DNA of 64,000 bases from Flavobacterium tibetense (GTDB taxonomy: Bacteria > Bacteroidota > Bacteroidia > Flavobacteriales > Flavobacteriaceae), in the NCBI RefSeq assembly GCF_003293845.1, contig NZ_QLST01000001.1:186001-250000 (forward strand). The letters run 5' to 3'. The notes under the pieces were generated by a model. It saw only the letters and a list, made by a program, of their open reading frames with translations, did not search any database and was not told the DNA's origin. Positions 25,523 through 35,650 of the stretch are shown piece after piece. Made by a program: the position numbers and the translations under genes. Every line of letters begins with the position of its first letter. The stretch's first letter is position 1.

Positions 25523-28500
25523 ATGAAGATGGTAAAGAATAAAAAAATGTGGAAAAAAGCAATAGGGGTTTTCTTAGGAATTCCTCTATTGCTTTTTATA
25601 ATTATAACGCTGGTTATTACGTTCAAAAAGGACGCTATTGTTCAAGAATTATTGGCAACAGCAAACCAAGATTTTAAAGGAAAAATTGCACTTTCGGGAA
25701 CACAAATTTCACCGTTTGAAAACTTTCCTTATATCTCCATCGATTTAAAGGATTTTCAGGTTTTTGAAACTAAAGAACTTAACGGAAAGCCTATAATCAA
25801 CCTAAAAGACGTTTATGTTGGTTTTGATTTGTGGACTATTATTCGTGGAAAATTTGACATTAAAACGATTAAATTGGCCAATGGAAAAATCAATATTACC
25901 CAATACAAAGACAATACATTCAATCTCGTAAAAGCTTTTGAACCAGTTAAAGAAGTTGAAGATTTAGAAGAAGAATTTCACATCGATTTACAAAAAATCA
26001 AAATCAAAAATGTAGATATTCTAAAAACTAATTTAGCCGATACCTTAACTCTAGAAGCGTTTATTAATAATGCAGAAACTCGTTTCAAGAAAGACGAAAC
26101 GTATATAAAAATGGGGTTGGATGCTACTTTTGTATTCAACATTATCAAAGATAAAGACACTACTTTTGTTAAAAACAAACATTTTGATATAGCTACTGAT
26201 TTTTCTTTTCACAAGGAAACGCATGTGTTAGATTTTGAACCTTCTACGGTAAAACTTGAGAACGGACTTTTTGGTATGGAAGGAAGTATCGATATTGACG
26301 ATGATTTCAATATGGATTTAGAATTTTCGGGCAAAAAACCCAATTTCGATTTGTTAATTGCGTTTGCTCCAGAAGATTTAATTCCAACTCTAGAAAAATA
26401 CGATAACCAAGGCGAAATTTTCTTTTCAACTACAATCAAAGGAAAATCTTCAAATGGAAATCTTCCTGCTGTTGAAGCAAAATTTGGTTGTAAAAATGGT
26501 TTCTTCGACAATACTATTACCCATAAAAAGTTGGATGAAATGGCGTTTAGCGCTTATTTTACCAATGGCGAAAAAAGAAATTTAGAAACCAGCGCTTTTT
26601 ACTTAACTGATTTTACTGCAAAACCAGAAGCTGGAAAATTTAAAGGAAATTTAAAAGTAATTAACTTTGTTTCACCAGAAATTGACTTGAAATTAGATTC
26701 TGATTTTGATTTGGAGTTTCTTTCTAAGTTTTTCAATTTGACTGATTTATCCAATTTAACAGGAAACGTGCAATTAAGCATGAATTTTCATGATATTATC
26801 GATTTAGCCCAACCAGAAAAGAGCTTGGAAAAACTCAATCAAGCGTATTTTTCAGAATTATTGGTTACTAATTTAAACTTTAAATCGGATAGTTACCATT
26901 TGCCAGTTAAGAATTTGAACCTAAAAGCAACTATGGATGGCAATGATTTCAAAATGGAATACTGTCGTTTGCAATTAGGAAAATCAAATCTTGAATTAGA
27001 CGGAAAAATCAATAATGTTCCCGCTATAATTCATCAAACCAACGGTGAAGTGGTTTCTGAAATTCACATGAAATCAAAATTATTGGATTTCAAAGAACTA
27101 ACTTCTTTTGATACAATAAAACAAAAACCTTTCGATGAAAAAATCCGAAATTTAAAATTGGATTTGGCATTTAAAGGTGCTGCTAATACGTTTTTACAAT
27201 CGAAATCATTACCCATTGGAAGTTATTTTATCCAAGATTTTTATGCCAAATTAGAAAATTATCCGCACGCTTTTCACGATTTTGATGGATTACTTAAAAT
27301 CACAGAAAGCGATATTATTATTTCCAAATTTGATGGCGAAATTGATGCAACCGATTTTCATTTCGACGGAAAAATTAAAAATTACAATTTGTGGTTAGCC
27401 GATAAAAAAATGGGCGACACCGAAATGGAATTTGATTTAACTTCCAATGTGATTCATTTTAAGGATTTGTTCTCGTATAAAGGCGAAAATTTTGTTCCAG
27501 AAGAATACCGAAACGAAGACATCAAACAGTTGAAATTACACGGTAGAGTAGCGCTTCATTACAAAGATTCACTGCAATCTACGGATTTCTATTTGGACGA
27601 GTTCAAAGGAAAAATGAAAATTCATCCTGTAAAATTCGAGCAATTCAAAGGAAATGTTCACGCCGAAAATAATGTGTTAACACTGAATAAACTTTCAGGA
27701 AAAATTGGGAAAAGCAACTTTTTACTCAGCGGAAAATATCATTTAAAAAAGAATGAATCCTATAAGAAAAATGGCGATTATTTCAATTTTCAATCGTCTT
27801 ATTTAGATTTTGATGAGTTGTTTAGTTACCAAGAAAAACCTGCAAATGCAACAGAAAAGGTAGATCACGACAGCGGCTTTAATTTGTTTGAATTGCCGTT
27901 TAAAAACATGAAAATTGATGCGGTAATTAGTCATTTGAATTACCATAAATATTTGATTAAAACCTTAAATGCCAAAGTGCGAGTTAAAGAGAATCATTAT
28001 GTATATTTTGATGATTGTCAATTCAATGCTGCTGGCGGTTTGGTGAATATTAAAGGCTATTTGAATGGTTCAGACCCAAAACACATTTATTTGAACCCCG
28101 ATTTAAAAATTCAAAAAGTAAATTTAGACCAAGTATTGTTTAAGTTTGATAATTTTGGACAAGACAAAATGGTTTCAGAAAATTTACACGGTATTTTCAC
28201 GGGAAGAATTACCGGAAAGATTCTATTACATACGGATTTAACACCAAGAATCGACGAGTCAAATTTACAAATGGATATTGCTATCGATAACGGAAGATTG
28301 GATAATTTTGGACCAATGAATGCTATGGCCGATTTTTTTAAAGACAAAAATTTATCCAAAATCTTATTTGATAAACTAGAAAATCGTTTGCAATTAGAAA
28401 ACGGAAAGTTGATTTTACCTAATATGGTGGTCAATTCCTCACTTGGATTTATAGAACTTTCTGGTTCGCAAGACATGGATTTGAACATGGAATATTACCT

Positions 28501-28795
28501 TCGAATTCCGCTCAAAATGGTAACCAATGTTGCTTTCCAAAAGCTTTTCGGGAAAAAACGAGAAGCTGTTGATCCAGATCAAGAAGATGAAATCATTTAT
28601 AAAGATCCAAATAAGAAAGTGAATTATATGAATTTGAAAATTTCTGGAACACCTTCGAATTTCAAAATCTCTATGGAAAAAAATAAAGACCTCAAAAAAG
28701 GAAAAGGCTTTGTAAAAGATGAAACTTTTCTATTTGAAAATTTAGAAACCGATACGAGTGAAGTAACCACAGAAAATACAGTAACAGCCAATTAA
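25523..28795 (+). CDS. AsmA-like envelope protein
   Basis: A 1090-residue protein with one N-terminal membrane helix (about 11-33) followed by long repeated beta segments. The opening after the helix (QDFKGKIALSGTQISPFENFPYISIDLKDF) and the C-terminal part (TPRIDESNLQMDIAIDNGRLDNFGPM, then LELSGSQDMDLNMEYYLRIPL-like strands) match the AsmA family of inner-membrane proteins with a hydrophobic beta groove thought to move phospholipid to the outer membrane. It lies between an OmpA-type lipoprotein and an aldo/keto reductase whose ATG directly follows its TAA. Family good; transport role inferred. Confidence 0.88.
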   Translation: MKMVKNKKMWKKAIGVFLGIPLLLFIIITLVITFKKDAIVQELLATANQDFKGKIALSGTQISPFENFPYISIDLKDFQVFETKELNGKPIINLKDVYVGFDLWTIIRGKFDIKTIKLANGKINITQYKDNTFNLVKAFEPVKEVEDLEEEFHIDLQKIKIKNVDILKTNLADTLTLEAFINNAETRFKKDETYIKMGLDATFVFNIIKDKDTTFVKNKHFDIATDFSFHKETHVLDFEPSTVKLENGLFGMEGSIDIDDDFNMDLEFSGKKPNFDLLIAFAPEDLIPTLEKYDNQGEIFFSTTIKGKSSNGNLPAVEAKFGCKNGFFDNTITHKKLDEMAFSAYFTNGEKRNLETSAFYLTDFTAKPEAGKFKGNLKVINFVSPEIDLKLDSDFDLEFLSKFFNLTDLSNLTGNVQLSMNFHDIIDLAQPEKSLEKLNQAYFSELLVTNLNFKSDSYHLPVKNLNLKATMDGNDFKMEYCRLQLGKSNLELDGKINNVPAIIHQTNGEVVSEIHMKSKLLDFKELTSFDTIKQKPFDEKIRNLKLDLAFKGAANTFLQSKSLPIGSYFIQDFYAKLENYPHAFHDFDGLLKITESDIIISKFDGEIDATDFHFDGKIKNYNLWLADKKMGDTEMEFDLTSNVIHFKDLFSYKGENFVPEEYRNEDIKQLKLHGRVALHYKDSLQSTDFYLDEFKGKMKIHPVKFEQFKGNVHAENNVLTLNKLSGKIGKSNFLLSGKYHLKKNESYKKNGDYFNFQSSYLDFDELFSYQEKPANATEKVDHDSGFNLFELPFKNMKIDAVISHLNYHKYLIKTLNAKVRVKENHYVYFDDCQFNAAGGLVNIKGYLNGSDPKHIYLNPDLKIQKVNLDQVLFKFDNFGQDKMVSENLHGIFTGRITGKILLHTDLTPRIDESNLQMDIAIDNGRLDNFGPMNAMADFFKDKNLSKILFDKLENRLQLENGKLILPNMVVNSSLGFIELSGSQDMDLNMEYYLRIPLKMVTNVAFQKLFGKKREAVDPDQEDEIIYKDPNKKVNYMNLKISGTPSNFKISMEKNKDLKKGKGFVKDETFLFENLETDTSEVTTENTVTAN

Positions 28796-29836
28796 ATGAA
28801 ATACACAAATTTACCAAACACCAATCTAAAAGTAAGTACCATTTGCCTTGGTACTATGACTTTTGGTAACCAAAACACAGAATCTGAAGCTCACGAACAA
28901 TTGGATTATGCCGTTGCGCAAGGAATCAATTTTATTGATACTGCTGAAATGTATCCCATTGGAGGAAATGCACAAATTTTTGGAAGTACAGAAAGACATA
29001 TTGGTACTTGGATTAAGAAAATTGGCGCTTCTGAAAGAGAAAAATTAGTCATTGCTACCAAAATTGCCGGACCAAACCGCGGGTTAGATTACATTCGTCA
29101 ACCCTTAGATTTTTCAAAGAAAAGCATCCATGAAGCGGTAGATTTAAGCTTAAAAAATTTACAAACGGATTATATTGATTTGTACCAAATGCATTGGCCA
29201 GAACGTGTCATGAATATGTTTCAAAAAAGAGGTGTTCAAAAATTAGACGATAATTGGCAAGACAATATTTTTGAAGTTTTAACCATTTTTGATGGATTAA
29301 TTAAAGAAGGGAAAATCAAGCATATTGGTGTTTCCAATGAAAATCCATGGGGTGTTATGCGTTTTTTGGTAGAAAGTGAAAAACATGGTTTACCAAGAAT
29401 TGCTACCATTCAAAACCCGTTTTCGTTGTTAAATCGCTTGTATGAAGTTGGGTTGTCTGAAATGACGATGCGTGAAAATGTAGGTTTATTAGCGTATTCA
29501 CCATTAGGTTTTGGTTTTTTAACAGGCAAGCATTTAAACGGAATTGTCAAAAATTCCAGATTAGATTTGTTCCGAAATTTTGTGCGTTATACCAATGAAA
29601 ATTGTTTCAAAGCAACCCAATTGTATAAAGAATTAGCAGAAAAAAATGGCTTAACACTAACCGAAATGGCTATGGCTTTTGTGAATCAACAAGATTTTGT
29701 AACATCAACGATAATTGGAGCAACAACGATGGAACAATTAAAAGAAAATATCGCTGCATTTGATATTCAGTTAAATGAAGAAATTATAGCTGAAATTGAG
29801 AAAATACAAGAGTTAATTCCAAATCCAGCTCCTTAA
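28796..29836 (+). CDS. Aldo/keto reductase, Tas-like
   Basis: An NADPH-dependent oxidoreductase of 346 residues. The (beta/alpha)8 core has the catalytic set: Asp and Tyr in FIDTAEMYP, Lys in VIATKIAG, His in YQMHWPERV. The C-terminal STIIGATTMEQLKEN is the NADPH-binding stretch. Length and insertions resemble E. coli Tas. The ATG follows the AsmA-like stop with no gap, so the two are translated from one mRNA; no functional reason for the pairing is clear. Substrate unknown. Confidence 0.9.
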   Translation: MKYTNLPNTNLKVSTICLGTMTFGNQNTESEAHEQLDYAVAQGINFIDTAEMYPIGGNAQIFGSTERHIGTWIKKIGASEREKLVIATKIAGPNRGLDYIRQPLDFSKKSIHEAVDLSLKNLQTDYIDLYQMHWPERVMNMFQKRGVQKLDDNWQDNIFEVLTIFDGLIKEGKIKHIGVSNENPWGVMRFLVESEKHGLPRIATIQNPFSLLNRLYEVGLSEMTMRENVGLLAYSPLGFGFLTGKHLNGIVKNSRLDLFRNFVRYTNENCFKATQLYKELAEKNGLTLTEMAMAFVNQQDFVTSTIIGATTMEQLKENIAAFDIQLNEEIIAEIEKIQELIPNPAP

Positions 29837-30008
29837 TAAAAGAGATTGTACTAGAAGTTTCAAATTTGTCATTCCGGAATTTTTTTGGAATCTAATAAAG
29901 TATTGAAATTTAATGTTTTACTCAGTTTTTTTTGAGTTTCTTTAATTGACAAAGCAAATAAGTTGGCTGGGATATTATTAAAATCAGATAAAAAGATAAT
30001 CAAAAATC

Positions 30009-30602
30009 ATGAAATTTATATTAAGAATCTTATTAGTATGTATAATTGGCAGTTCTCACAATATTTCATTTTCTCAAGTGAAGAAAAAGAAATATAAAGA
30101 TGAAATTGAAAAGATAAATTGTGCAAAAAAAACAAGCATAAGGTTAGAAAAAAGACTAGCAAACTTCCCTTATAATTTGACTTCACAAATCATAATTGTT
30201 TCATATAGAAACAAAGAAAAAGGTGTAGTTGGTGAAGATTTACAAGAATATTTGAATTTACTTGTAGAAAAAAAAGATTCAATTATTGAAAATAAATTTG
30301 ATGAAATTAAAGTCCTAAATTTTCAACAGATTGAAAAACTTACAGATATAATTTTTAATTATGGTTATGAAAGTGAATCAAATTTTAGAATAGCAATCAA
30401 TTGTTATATGCCAAGAAACGCAATTTTATTCTATAATAATGAAAACAAAATAATAGGTTTTATTGAAATATGCTTTGAGTGCTCAAATTATAGAACAAAT
30501 GATAATAAAATTAACTTAGGAGAAGAATGTATACAGAAATTTGACTTATTGAAAGAGTTTTTTAAAGTATGTGGTATACAATATGGGACAAATGAAAAAT
30601 AA
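30009..30602 (+). CDS. Exported protein of unknown function
   Basis: A 197-residue protein with a signal peptide (1-23, ending ISFSQ). The mature part is alpha/beta and Lys-rich, with AILFYNNENKIIGFIEICFECSNYRTND near the C-terminus; the CFEC pair may form a disulfide. No family is recognised. The gene stands alone: 172 nt upstream hold a short TTCCGGAA/GGAAT dyad at about 29871-29892, and 134 nt downstream hold nothing recognised. No convincing promoter was seen. Confidence 0.7.
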   Translation: MKFILRILLVCIIGSSHNISFSQVKKKKYKDEIEKINCAKKTSIRLEKRLANFPYNLTSQIIIVSYRNKEKGVVGEDLQEYLNLLVEKKDSIIENKFDEIKVLNFQQIEKLTDIIFNYGYESESNFRIAINCYMPRNAILFYNNENKIIGFIEICFECSNYRTNDNKINLGEECIQKFDLLKEFFKVCGIQYGTNEK

Positions 30603-30736
30603 GAACCATTTTCCAATAGCGGTTTGAAAAAAATGAGGGTTTTTAGATTTATTTTAAAATTATTTTCTTTTCAAAGTTCAATCGAATTTCTACTTGTGGT
30701 CCAGGTTGTTAATTAATTGCATATTGGTCCTTCTTC

Positions 30737-32098
30737 TTATCCAAATAATTCACTTACTACATCTTCAATTTTAGAAACTAAAACTACATTAATTTTAGAT
30801 TTTTGAAGTGCAATTTTATTGTGTTTGGAAACTAATATTGTTGTAAAACCCAATTTTTCGGCTTCTTGAATGCGTTGATCAATGCGATTCACAGGTCGAA
30901 TTTCACCCGATAAACCTACTTCACCTGCAAAACAAAATCCTTCTGGAATGGCAATATCTTCGTTGGAAGATAAAATAGCAGCAACCACAGCTAAATCAAT
31001 AGCCGTATCATCTACTTGAATGCCACCAGTAACATTTAGGAAAACGTCTTTGGTTCCTAAACGGAAACCAGCTCTTTTCTCTAAGACTGCCAAAATCATG
31101 TTCAATCGTTTGGCGTTGTATCCTGTTGTGCTTCGTTGTGGTGTTCCATAAACTGCGGTGCTTACCAAAGCTTGAATTTCAATCATCAAAGGACGCATAC
31201 CTTCTAAAGTAGTGGCAATGGCAGTTCCAGAAAGTGCTTCTTCTTTGTGTGAAATTAAAATTTCCGAAGGATTATCAACTTCACGTAAACCGGAACCTTG
31301 CATTTCATAAATTCCTAATTCGGCAGTAGAGCCAAATCGGTTTTTCAATGAACGTAGAATACGATATACGTGATTTCTGTCGCCTTCAAATTGTAAAACT
31401 GTGTCAACCATATGTTCCAAAATTTTTGGACCAGCAATGGTACCATCTTTGGTAATATGACCAATCAAAATTACAGGAACATTACTTTCTTTGGCAAATT
31501 TGATTAACTCGGCTGTACATTCTCGGATTTGCGAAATACTTCCAGCCGAAGATTCAATATAATCGGTATGTAAGGTTTGAATGGAATCAATAATGACAAT
31601 TTCAGGTTCAATTTCTTGAATTTGCCTGAAGATATTTTGGGTTTTGGTTTCGGTTAAAATGTAACAATTGTCTCCATTGGGAGTAATGCGTTCGGCGCGC
31701 ATTTTAATTTGTTTCTGACTTTCTTCTCCTGAAACATAAAGGGTTTTATAAGGTAATTTTAGAGAAATTTGCAACAATAATGTACTTTTTCCAATTCCGG
31801 GTTCGCCACCTAATAAAGTTAACGAACCAGGGACTAGACCGCCACCCAAAACTCTATTTAATTCGTTATCAGTAGTGTTTAACCGAACTTCTTCGGAGCT
31901 ATCAATTTCTTTTACAAGTAAAGGTTTTGCGGCTTTTTTGGTTTCGGAAGTATTCGATTTCCAAGATACTTTTTCTTCTTTTTGAATAATTTCTTCAACT
32001 ATAGTGTTCCACTGTTTGCAGTTGTGACATTGTCCTTGCCATTTAGAAAATGGTGTGCCACAATTTTGGCAAAAAAAAGATGTTTTTACTTTACTCAT
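30737..32098 (-). CDS. radA: DNA repair protein RadA (Sms)
   Basis: A RecA-like helicase that extends recombination intermediates. The 453-residue protein has an N-terminal zinc finger (CQNCG ... CHNCKQW), Walker A in GGEPGIGKST, the RadA-specific KNRFG, and a C-terminal Lon-protease-like domain (DVFLNVTGGIQVDDTAIDLA, FAGEVGLSGEIRPV). The frame opens at 32149, but MSKVKTSFFCQNCG at 32098 gives the usual start. It is the last gene of a minus-strand run that starts with panC. Confidence 0.96.
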   Translation of the reverse strand: MSKVKTSFFCQNCGTPFSKWQGQCHNCKQWNTIVEEIIQKEEKVSWKSNTSETKKAAKPLLVKEIDSSEEVRLNTTDNELNRVLGGGLVPGSLTLLGGEPGIGKSTLLLQISLKLPYKTLYVSGEESQKQIKMRAERITPNGDNCYILTETKTQNIFRQIQEIEPEIVIIDSIQTLHTDYIESSAGSISQIRECTAELIKFAKESNVPVILIGHITKDGTIAGPKILEHMVDTVLQFEGDRNHVYRILRSLKNRFGSTAELGIYEMQGSGLREVDNPSEILISHKEEALSGTAIATTLEGMRPLMIEIQALVSTAVYGTPQRSTTGYNAKRLNMILAVLEKRAGFRLGTKDVFLNVTGGIQVDDTAIDLAVVAAILSSNEDIAIPEGFCFAGEVGLSGEIRPVNRIDQRIQEAEKLGFTTILVSKHNKIALQKSKINVVLVSKIEDVVSELFG

Positions 32099-32105
32099 TA
32101 CGTTT

Positions 32106-33326
32106 TTATTCTTCTTCTCCTTCTTTCTTTTCTTCGCTACCTTCTTCAACTTCGGGTACTACGATTTCTTCTACTTTAGAATCATCTTTTTTGCCTTTTA
32201 AAGCATCGGCTTTATTTAACATGAAATCTTTAGAAAGTTCTCGGATGGCTTCTTTAGTAAAAGCTTTTTGGTATTCTTTGATTGCTTTTTTGAATTCACC
32301 CATTTTTTCATAATACATCGCTTGATGATACACACTTAATGTGGTTTTAGGATAATGTTTTTCGGCGTATTTAGATAATTCTTGGAATTCAGGATAAGCC
32401 TTGTTTTTCATGATAGCAGCTTCAATAGCTCTAAAATCAGTTAAACGAGGTTGCACTTTTAATCCTAAGTTTTCCTCAAGATTTTTGTATTTGTCAATTA
32501 AATATTGGGTGTAACCTTTGTCTAATGTTACAATTTTTTCTTGGAATTCTACCATTGAAATAGGTTGGTAACCATCAAAAATAAAATACAACGCTTGCGG
32601 AATTGCTTGCGCCACTAAAGAATAGTGCGTAGCGCCAACAAAATCATCATATTGGTATTTAAATGATTTCTTTCCAATTGCCTTAATATTTTGATCTAAA
32701 GCAGCTGTTTTTTCTCTTAACTCTTTCAAATCACCTTCACCAGTAGCTTGGTAATAAAAAACGGGTTTAGTTAAAATTGCCAAACGCTCTGCGATTCTTT
32801 TTTCCATTTCTGGAGCCATTTCTGGAGCTAACGAAATGTAAGCATTGAAAACAGGATTGTCTTTGTATAAATAAAAATTTAAGAATCCTGCAGTTGTATC
32901 ATGACCAGCAATGATTCGGAATGGTTGTGTGCGGTATTTTTTTTCCACATAGGGTAATAATTCAAAACCTATGAATTCAAAAAAGTTGGCGCCAGTTCCA
33001 GACGGCAAACCTGTTTCGTCAAATTCGCTGTCTTGGAAACGTTTATCTCCATAGTTTTGATTCACTGCAATAACAATCATTTCTGGTAAGTCATCCCAGT
33101 AGTTTCCATATTTTAGAATTCCCTGAAACGGACTTGCAAGATATTCTCCGTCTAAAATTAATAAAGTAGGATATTTTTTATCTGGACTTGATTCGTAGTT
33201 CGCGGGTAAAGTAATCGTGAATGTACGTTCTTCACCTAATTTTTTTGAATTGATTGATTCTGGAATTGCTTGAGAAAATCCAAGTTGCGCAAGGAAACTC
33301 AAAAACAAAAATACTGCGGTTCTCAT
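32106..33326 (-). CDS. Esterase-like alpha/beta hydrolase with substituted nucleophile and TPR tail
   Basis: A 406-residue exported protein (signal 1-18, ending GFSQ). Residues about 25-260 match the esterase D/Fes-like fold (TITLPANYESSPDKKYPTLLILDG), but the nucleophile elbow reads GHDTTAG with Asp143 where GHSxxG is expected; His234 in GATHYSL is at the usual His position. The gene codon is GAT, so this is not a misread. After about residue 300 it has a TPR-like part (YEKMGEFKKAIKEYQKAF) and an acidic Glu/Lys tail. It may be a non-catalytic binding protein, or use Asp differently. It is 7 nt upstream of radA and 33 nt downstream of the membrane protein gene. Confidence 0.85.
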   Translation of the reverse strand: MRTAVFLFLSFLAQLGFSQAIPESINSKKLGEERTFTITLPANYESSPDKKYPTLLILDGEYLASPFQGILKYGNYWDDLPEMIVIAVNQNYGDKRFQDSEFDETGLPSGTGANFFEFIGFELLPYVEKKYRTQPFRIIAGHDTTAGFLNFYLYKDNPVFNAYISLAPEMAPEMEKRIAERLAILTKPVFYYQATGEGDLKELREKTAALDQNIKAIGKKSFKYQYDDFVGATHYSLVAQAIPQALYFIFDGYQPISMVEFQEKIVTLDKGYTQYLIDKYKNLEENLGLKVQPRLTDFRAIEAAIMKNKAYPEFQELSKYAEKHYPKTTLSVYHQAMYYEKMGEFKKAIKEYQKAFTKEAIRELSKDFMLNKADALKGKKDDSKVEEIVVPEVEEGSEEKKEGEEE

Positions 33327-33359
33327 AAAATGAAGTTTTAGTTTTCGAACAGCAATATA

Positions 33360-34328
33360 CTAATTAATTTCTTTTTTTGTGAAAGTTGGTAAAATTAAAA
33401 ATGCTAATCCGCCAAAGACAATGGTAACGACCAATTGAGATGTCCAAACAATCCATCCAAAAGCGTTTCCAGCTTCAATTGGAATTTGGTATAAAACTAA
33501 GATTTCAGCAATCAAAACAGGAAAAAAACCAAAGCCACCATTTGTAAATGCTATGGTTAAACTTCCAATAACAAACGCCACTAAAACGGCACTAAAAGTA
33601 ATGATTCTGGTTTCTTCCAAAGCGAAAATTACGCTGTAAAACATGAGGACATAAGTAAACCAAATAAGTAAAGTGTATCCTAAAAAAATCCATTTATTTG
33701 GCATTTTGAAAACACTTAAAATTCCTTCCGTTAAGCCTGAAATTTTTTCTCTGATTTTTACGATAATTTTTATTTTGGAATAAATTAAAAGATACAAACC
33801 AATGATTCCCATTAATATTCCCAATACCAAAATGAAAACCAATTTATTTAATGGAATATATTTTAGTAGAAAGTTTTTAAGTGTTGCAAATTCCAATAGA
33901 ATTGCTGAAAAAATGAATAGCAATAGGATAATGAAATCTACAATTCGTTCAGAAATGATAGTACCAAAACCTTTATCAAAAGGAACATTTTTATATTTGG
34001 TAAGAAGTGCTGCGCGAGAAATTTCACCTGAACGCGGAATGGTTAAATTCAAAAAATAACCGATACTTACAGCTGCTAAATTAAATTTAAAATCAGAAGG
34101 ATATCCAATGTATTCTAATGTGTATTTCCAACGATAAGCTCTTAAAACATAACCAATAAAAGCCAAAACTCCAGAGAAAAAAACAAAGTAGTAATTCGCG
34201 TTTACGAAGTAACTTTTCATTTTTTGAATTTGTTCTTCGGTAAACGAATTGTAAGTGTATATAATCAAAAATACTCCCAAAAGTAGTGGGAGTATGATGC
34301 TGAGTATATTGTTGAGTTTCTTTTTCAA
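33360..34328 (-). CDS. YbhN/MprF-type multispanning membrane protein
   Basis: A 322-residue membrane protein with about eight predicted helices, of the lysylphosphatidylglycerol synthase transmembrane-region family (UPF0104). Signatures: YVLRAYRWKYTLEYIG, then NLTIPRSGEISRAALLTKY and the C-terminal GGFGFFPVLIAEILVLY. Related domains move modified lipids between leaflets, but no synthase domain is attached here. It starts 1 nt after panD, so it is in the panC-panD transcript. Confidence 0.85.
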   Translation of the reverse strand: MKKKLNNILSIILPLLLGVFLIIYTYNSFTEEQIQKMKSYFVNANYYFVFFSGVLAFIGYVLRAYRWKYTLEYIGYPSDFKFNLAAVSIGYFLNLTIPRSGEISRAALLTKYKNVPFDKGFGTIISERIVDFIILLLFIFSAILLEFATLKNFLLKYIPLNKLVFILVLGILMGIIGLYLLIYSKIKIIVKIREKISGLTEGILSVFKMPNKWIFLGYTLLIWFTYVLMFYSVIFALEETRIITFSAVLVAFVIGSLTIAFTNGGFGFFPVLIAEILVLYQIPIEAGNAFGWIVWTSQLVVTIVFGGLAFLILPTFTKKEIN

Positions 34329-34329
34329 A

Positions 34330-34680
34330 CTAAGTTAACGAATTGTCTTTTTCGTTTGGAAACACTAATGTTGGCTTGAACTTTTTAGCTTCTTCAAAAT
34401 CCATAGAAGCATAAGAAATGATGATGATGATATCGCCTCTGTGAACTTTTCTAGCGGCTGGACCATTTAAGGTGATTTCTCCAGTATCTCTAGGTCCTTT
34501 TATGGCATACGTTTCTAAACGTTCCCCATTGTTTATGTTCACAATTTGAACTTTTTCACCCTCAATAATGTTTGAAGCTTCCATAAGCGCTTCGTCAATG
34601 GTAATACTACCAATGTAATTCAAATCGGCACCCGTTACGGTTACTCTATGAATTTTCGATTTTACTACTTGAATATGCAT
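34330..34680 (-). CDS. panD: Aspartate 1-decarboxylase
   Basis: Turns L-aspartate into beta-alanine for pantothenate. The 116-residue proenzyme cleaves itself at Gly24-Ser25 in YIGSITID to make the pyruvoyl cofactor. Other family parts are [11 protein letters not shown] and [10 protein letters not shown]. Length is usual. It is 13 nt after panC, so both enzymes feeding the last pantothenate step are made together. Confidence 0.96.
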   Translation of the reverse strand: MHIQVVKSKIHRVTVTGADLNYIGSITIDEALMEASNIIEGEKVQIVNINNGERLETYAIKGPRDTGEITLNGPAARKVHRGDIIIIISYASMDFEEAKKFKPTLVFPNEKDNSLT

Positions 34681-34693
34681 GGTGCAAAGGTAA

Positions 34694-35542
34694 TTAATTC
34701 AATGAAATATTATCAATTAATCTGATGTTCTCAATAAAAATTGCGATAAAAGCACGATATTTTTTTGTTTTATCTTTTTCCAATGCGGGAAGAAGTGTTG
34801 ATTCTTCTGCGATTTCAAAATATTCTAAACTAAATTCTGGATGTTCAGAAAAAGCATTTTTAACAAATTCGTTTAATTCTGTTAGGCTCTTTTTTTTGAA
34901 ATCTGCTTGAACGGCTTGAAGTGTTTTGTAGATAAAACTTGATTGTTCTCGAGCACTTTTGGAAAGTCTTTCGTTTCTCGAACTCATAGCTAAACCATTT
35001 GCTTCTCTAAAAATAGGACATCCAATTATTTCGACATTCATTTTTTCTTTCTCAACTAATTTTTTCACGATTTGCAATTGCTGAAAATCTTTCTCTCCAA
35101 AATAAGCATTCGTTGGATTTACAATTTCGAATAATTTTTTTACAATTGTCCCTACGCCATCAAAATGTCCAGGTCTGTGTTTGCCTTCCATTTGATTTTC
35201 TAATCCGTCAAAAGAGAAACTTGAGGAAGAAGTTTTTTCTTGATAAATATCAGAAACTGTTGGTGCGTAGACAAGAACTTGAGTACTAATTTGTTTGATT
35301 TTTTTAACATCCGCTTCAAGTGTTCTTGGGTATTTTTCTAGGTCTTCAACGTTGTTAAATTGCGTTGGATTAACAAAAATGCTTACCACTGTAACGTGAT
35401 TTTTGTCTAGAGAATTTTTAATTAACGATAAATGTCCGTCATGAAGTGCGCCCATAGTTGGAACAAAACCAGTAGTTTTATTTAGGCTTTGCAATGGTCT
35501 TAAAAAGTTGGTCAAACTTTCTTTGTTATCAAAAATGAGCAT
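34694..35542 (-). CDS. panC: Pantothenate synthetase
   Basis: Joins pantoate and beta-alanine with ATP to give pantothenate (vitamin B5). The 282 residues show [13 protein letters not shown] with the HIGH-like ATP motif, [19 protein letters not shown] and MSSRNERLS (KMSKS-like). It is first in the panC-panD-membrane protein-esterase-radA run and is divergent from the GT5-domain gene, with a TAAGTTTG box 24 nt upstream. Confidence 0.97.
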   Translation of the reverse strand: MLIFDNKESLTNFLRPLQSLNKTTGFVPTMGALHDGHLSLIKNSLDKNHVTVVSIFVNPTQFNNVEDLEKYPRTLEADVKKIKQISTQVLVYAPTVSDIYQEKTSSSSFSFDGLENQMEGKHRPGHFDGVGTIVKKLFEIVNPTNAYFGEKDFQQLQIVKKLVEKEKMNVEIIGCPIFREANGLAMSSRNERLSKSAREQSSFIYKTLQAVQADFKKKSLTELNEFVKNAFSEHPEFSLEYFEIAEESTLLPALEKDKTKKYRAFIAIFIENIRLIDNISLN

Positions 35543-35565
35543 AGTATTTTGTATTGTTTAGGGTG

Positions 35566-35573
35566 CAAACTTA
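35566..35573 (-). promoter_or_regulatory. -7 box of panC operon
   Basis: Minus-strand TAAGTTTG fits TAnnTTTG, 23 nt before the panC ATG. The -33 element is not evident. Confidence 0.5.
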
Positions 35574-35604
35574 CTATTTTCATAAATAAGTCCATAAAAT
35601 TTTG

Positions 35605-35612
35605 TAATTTTG
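35605..35612 (+). promoter_or_regulatory. -7 box of GT5-domain gene operon
   Basis: TAATTTTG fits TAnnTTTG, 38 nt before the ATG at 35651. The -33 element is not evident. It is divergent from the panC box 31 nt away. Confidence 0.5.
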
Positions 35613-35650
35613 CATGTTTTTTAAATGCAATTAGATAAACAAAAAGAATT

